A DNA stretch of 64,000 nt from Taxillus chinensis (taxonomy: Eukaryota > Streptophyta > Magnoliopsida > Santalales > Loranthaceae): contig CM042089.1 of assembly GCA_023512835.1 (NCBI GenBank), positions 22,274,519 to 22,338,518 on the forward strand, in the 5' to 3' direction. The position numbers and the translations under genes were made by a program. Below the pieces are notes generated by a model. That model was not told the DNA's origin. It did not search any database and saw nothing but the letters and a program-made list of their open reading frames with translations. Shown in pieces: positions 60,966 through 64,000 of this stretch. Numbering within the stretch: position 1 is the stretch's first letter; each line of letters opens with the position of its first letter.

Positions 60966-61174
60966 CTCAATTTATACTTCGCTTCTTGTGCTGCATGGTT
61001 TATGTTTTTTTTTGGGTGATTTGATGGAAAATGTCTTAATATTGAAAGTCAGTAAAATAACTTGTGACTGACACATTGATTGATCAAAATAAACTAAAGT
61101 ACATCAATAGAACAATAACTGATCTACAGATTCAATGGTATCAACAACTAATTCCTGTAAAGAATATGACTACG

Positions 61175-61640
61175 TATTGGGTGTTTGGGTTATAATTGTG
61201 GTAGTTTGTTTAAAACAAGTTTTGATGCTAGTTAATGTTTGTTGTTCTAAATGTCTCTTATATCAATATCCTTCTTGTTTTTTACTTCTCTTTCTTGCCC
61301 TTAAATACCTTCTTTCTGTTTGTATCTCATGTTATGATTCTTTCATCATTTCAATTTTTTGAAAAGAAATTGAATTGATCTCACTATTTTTTTAGTTCGG
61401 TGGAAGTCTAACAGAGGAAGTAGTTTTTGACCATTTGCATGCGACAACATTCTAATAAACTCCATTAGGACGAACAATTCTTGTCCCTACTAATAAAATA
61501 AAGACAATAGTCAAATAGCATCTTCATAACTACATTCCAACCTACTACACAACTCCACGATAGTAATCAAATCACTGATAAAATAGATCTACAAAATTAG
61601 AGAGAAGAATAGCCCACAAGAGTCAACTCCACATGGTGAA
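61175..61640 (+). pseudogene. MPP-beta relic, copy 3
   Basis: Intron-like DNA followed at about 61399 by GGSLTEEVVFDHLHATTF, two stops, TPLGRTILVPTNKIKTIVK, a stop and HLHNYIPTYYTTPR. It keeps the residues lost in copies 1 and 2 (as stops), and the HNYIPTYYT.PR part typical of the MPP-beta family. Confidence 0.75.
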
Positions 61641-61799
61641 AACTGCAAGTCTTGGAGCCAGGGCTAGTTCCTACAACCTTGCTGCTTTCATTTTGATACC
61701 AAAAATCTGGTTGTCAATTCTTAGATAATGAGAATCTGTGTAGGATTATAACAATATATGTGTTCAATGTTCTATTATTTTTTGAACTACTCTAATTAA

Positions 61800-62230
61800 T
61801 TCTATTATTTTTTATTTCCTAGAGTTTCTATAAATTTTGTTGCCCTGTGAATTTGGGAACTGCTTTGTTTTTTTGTTGTTATTGCATTTCAATTTTGTTT
61901 TGTTTGGGTGCGTTGATTGAGAGCTGGGGGCTGGGTGTTTGGGTTATAATTGTGGTAGTTTGTTTAACACATTTTGATGCTAGTTAAAGTTTGTTGTTTA
62001 GTGTCTCTTATATCAATAATATCTTTCTTGTTAGGGAGAACAATTATTGTCCCCGCCGATAATATAAAGACAATAGTCAAAGAGCATATTCATAACTATA
62101 TTCCAACCTACTACACACCCACGATAGTAATCAAATTACTGATGAAATAGATCTACAGAATTGTAGAGAAGAATAGCCCACAAACGTCAACAACTCCAGG
62201 ACGTTGTGGCCTATGTGTTCGATAGTGTCT
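61800..62230 (+). pseudogene. MPP-beta relic, copy 4
   Basis: Intron-like part 61800-62030 repeats the 27040-27250 sequence; the exon part at about 62034 reads LGRTIIVPADNIKTIVKEHI then HNYIPTYYT before decaying. The exon start is deleted. Confidence 0.7.
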
Positions 62231-62254
62231 ACGGCACATAGTATGCACATGTGA

Positions 62255-62681
62255 TGGGAAATTGAAATGTTTAGCAAAATGCAATGTGTTGGATGCTGGA
62301 GAAGGGTTTGTGTCCCGTGTTGTAGAATACTATTTTTTTTGTAAATATTATTTGTTATATACGTATTTTAAGTCCACAATCTGAAAATCTGATGAAGGCA
62401 ATGGACAGAAGAATAGACATTTGTAAATATTTTGTTCGCCTATGAAATAATGTGTTGTAATTTTATTTTCTAAATACATATGAAAATGGATGTTAAATAT
62501 TAATACAACAATTGATTAATTTATTAGTACTTCATTATTAATAAATTAAAATATTAAATATTTATATTTAAAATATTATTTGAAATCGTACTAAATAAGA
62601 GGAAACAAGAATAATTTCCTTTAATTATGGATCGATCAGGTTTAGTTCTTTTCCATTGGACATAGGAGTCATAAAAAAAGG

Positions 62682-62724
<43 letters not shown>

Positions 62725-63460
62725 CGAATCATTAATATTTTTGCAAAAACTAGATTATCATTTTTACATAAGTATCATAGAATAAGGCCAAAGACAATTT
62801 CTCAACAATTTCGTAATATTGAATTATTAAAACTCATTCAACCAGTTATATAGACTACATAGACTCAGAAAATTCATTTGATTCCAAAATGCTTTGAGAT
62901 GATGATGAAGGTATTCTGCAACCATAAATTGTCCACCTACATCTGTAGTTATTAATGCTTGAGTGTGAAGGACATTGAACATTGAGGGTGATGCACTATC
63001 TTCCTCCAAAACCTAGTAATTAAACAAAGAAAAGAAAATTAGCAGTTGAGTTGCCTGCTTGTGTAGAAAAACCAATACAGAGCAGACTTCCAAGAAAATC
63101 TAATTTTCAGGCTGCAAGCGATTTTATATGAAAGAACCAACCGGTACGCATGACGCACAATAGTTAAATCATAAATGAGTTTAGTCCTAATATGGAGGAG
63201 AAATTTCAGAAATTTAAAGATAACCCTATCAGACAACCATAAAAAAATTGTAACAGTTCTAATTGAGGTGCTTATAATCAACACTACTAGAATTAATATT
63301 TACAGAATGCACTTGAAAATAAAATTATGAATGACTTCCAAGAATTTGAAGCAAAGTTGGATTACCAAAATCAGTAAATTATCCAGCAATTTCTTCAAGG
63401 TTAAGGTGCATGAAGTGTTTCCTCAGACTGGACACTGCGGTCTGTTGTTGAATTCAAATT
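62255..63460. repeat. NLR 3'-flank duplication unit, copy III
   Basis: Homologous to 1-1300 and 32400-33500, with a deletion of the part equivalent to about 1310-1790. Includes an (AT)n run at about 62685-62720. The minus-strand frame 62827-63009 is the counterpart of 829-962 but shifted by a 4-base difference. Confidence 0.7.
62686..62720. repeat. (AT)n microsatellite
   Basis: Simple run in the NLR 3'-flank unit III; absent from the corresponding place in units I and II. Confidence 0.9.
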
Positions 63461-63800
63461 AATGTCTTAAGTAGCCTGCCTTATCATGGTGTTTGATTTT
63501 AAGAGAGGACTCACTACCGAGAAGATAGCCCGATGGACAGAGGCTGGTGAGGTTGGGAAGCAAGTTAAGTCTCAGACCCTTCAAGCGAGGGCATATGATT
63601 TTAAGACTATGGGGATTGGGGAGAAGAAGCAGCATGATCACCCAGCACCACATCCTTCCCTGTCGACCACCCACTTACTATTTCTTTCATCTTCTCACAT
63701 TCCTATATTGCTAGCTTTTCGAGATTGGGGGCAAAGGCAAAAGCAGTGGAAGGTGATGAAAACAGGTTGATCAGGCGACCACACTTGACAGGTGAGCAAT
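63345..63800 (-). pseudogene. NLR III tail exon, truncated
   Basis: The minus strand carries the end of the NLR tail exon: LKGLRLNLLPNLTSLCPSGY then LLGSESSLK, and upstream ECEKM-like sequence with stops. The 5' half of the exon and its splice acceptor are deleted, joining directly at about 63800 to intron-like DNA. Confidence 0.75.
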
Positions 63801-64000
63801 GAAAAGCAGAAGGCAACTAAAGCAAAATCTGCATTTTACATCTTTCATACACCTACTTCTTAATATATATTTTTTCGTTGATGGATATTCATTCTTAGCC
63901 ACCCTCTTTCGTCTACTACTCCCTGTCTATTTGAAATATTTTTGAGAATTTGTGTATATTGCTTTTCTTACTAATCAATAAAATTACCATCCAACTAAAA
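63801..64000 (-). other. NLR III intron-like DNA running off the window
   Basis: Matches the NLR introns (compare 38365-38560 and 39600-39760), including GAATATTTTTGAGAATTTGT-type and ACCATCCAACTA sequence. The rest of NLR III should lie to the right. Confidence 0.65.

Overview
The window looks like AT-rich nuclear DNA of a eudicot plant, probably woody. The evidence is spliced CC-NB-LRR disease resistance genes, plant-type LTR elements, a FAR1-type Mutator-like transposon, MITEs, and exon relics of plant housekeeping genes with their introns. The species cannot be named from sequence alone.

Layout. (1) 1-8.7 kb: NLR unit I. A minus-strand CC-NB-LRR gene (5691 to 1801, two exons) carries one extra base in a C6 run that breaks the frame. 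Its promoter side has a triplicated ~70-bp repeat and a suspicious homopolymer tract. (2) 8.7-11.6 kb: a solo LTR with a perfect 5-bp target duplication, next to a second LTR remnant. (3) 12.2-20 kb: tandem copies (A, B) of a block holding a relic exon of an NHL-repeat membrane-protein gene; a Tourist-like MITE sits in copy A. (4) 20-24.5 kb: decayed Ty3/gypsy sequence and a second gypsy leader/LTR piece cut into a relic exon of mitochondrial processing peptidase beta (MPP-beta). (5) 24.5-32.5 kb: LRR debris, a 2-kb AT-rich foldback, a second MPP-beta relic, and an LTR insertion nested inside another, both with exact 5-bp target duplications. (6) 32.4-43.3 kb: NLR unit II. Its minus-strand gene (42628 to 36761) reads through four exons to a predicted 1,440 residues. 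It is the only intact long gene here. (7) 45.1-51.7 kb: a 6.6-kb MULE with long terminal inverted repeats and a decayed FAR1/FRS-like transposase. (8) 53.7-58.8 kb: third NHL block (C), copia fragments and the first exon of a ribose-phosphate pyrophosphokinase-like gene. (9) 60.6-64 kb: LRR debris, two more MPP-beta relics and the truncated 3' end of NLR unit III, which runs off the right edge.

How it fits together. The three NLR units share the same 3' flank and tail exon, and units I and II also share a 5' flank, so they are copies of one ancestral segment. In NLR II the C-terminal LRR exons are phase-0 cassettes separated by similar introns; NLR I has one such exon and NLR II has three plus a dead one. 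The window is best read as an NLR cluster growing by segmental duplication and intron-mediated exon exchange while transposons and gene fragments accumulate between units. I saw no operon-like system, CRISPR array, rRNA or functional tRNA gene.
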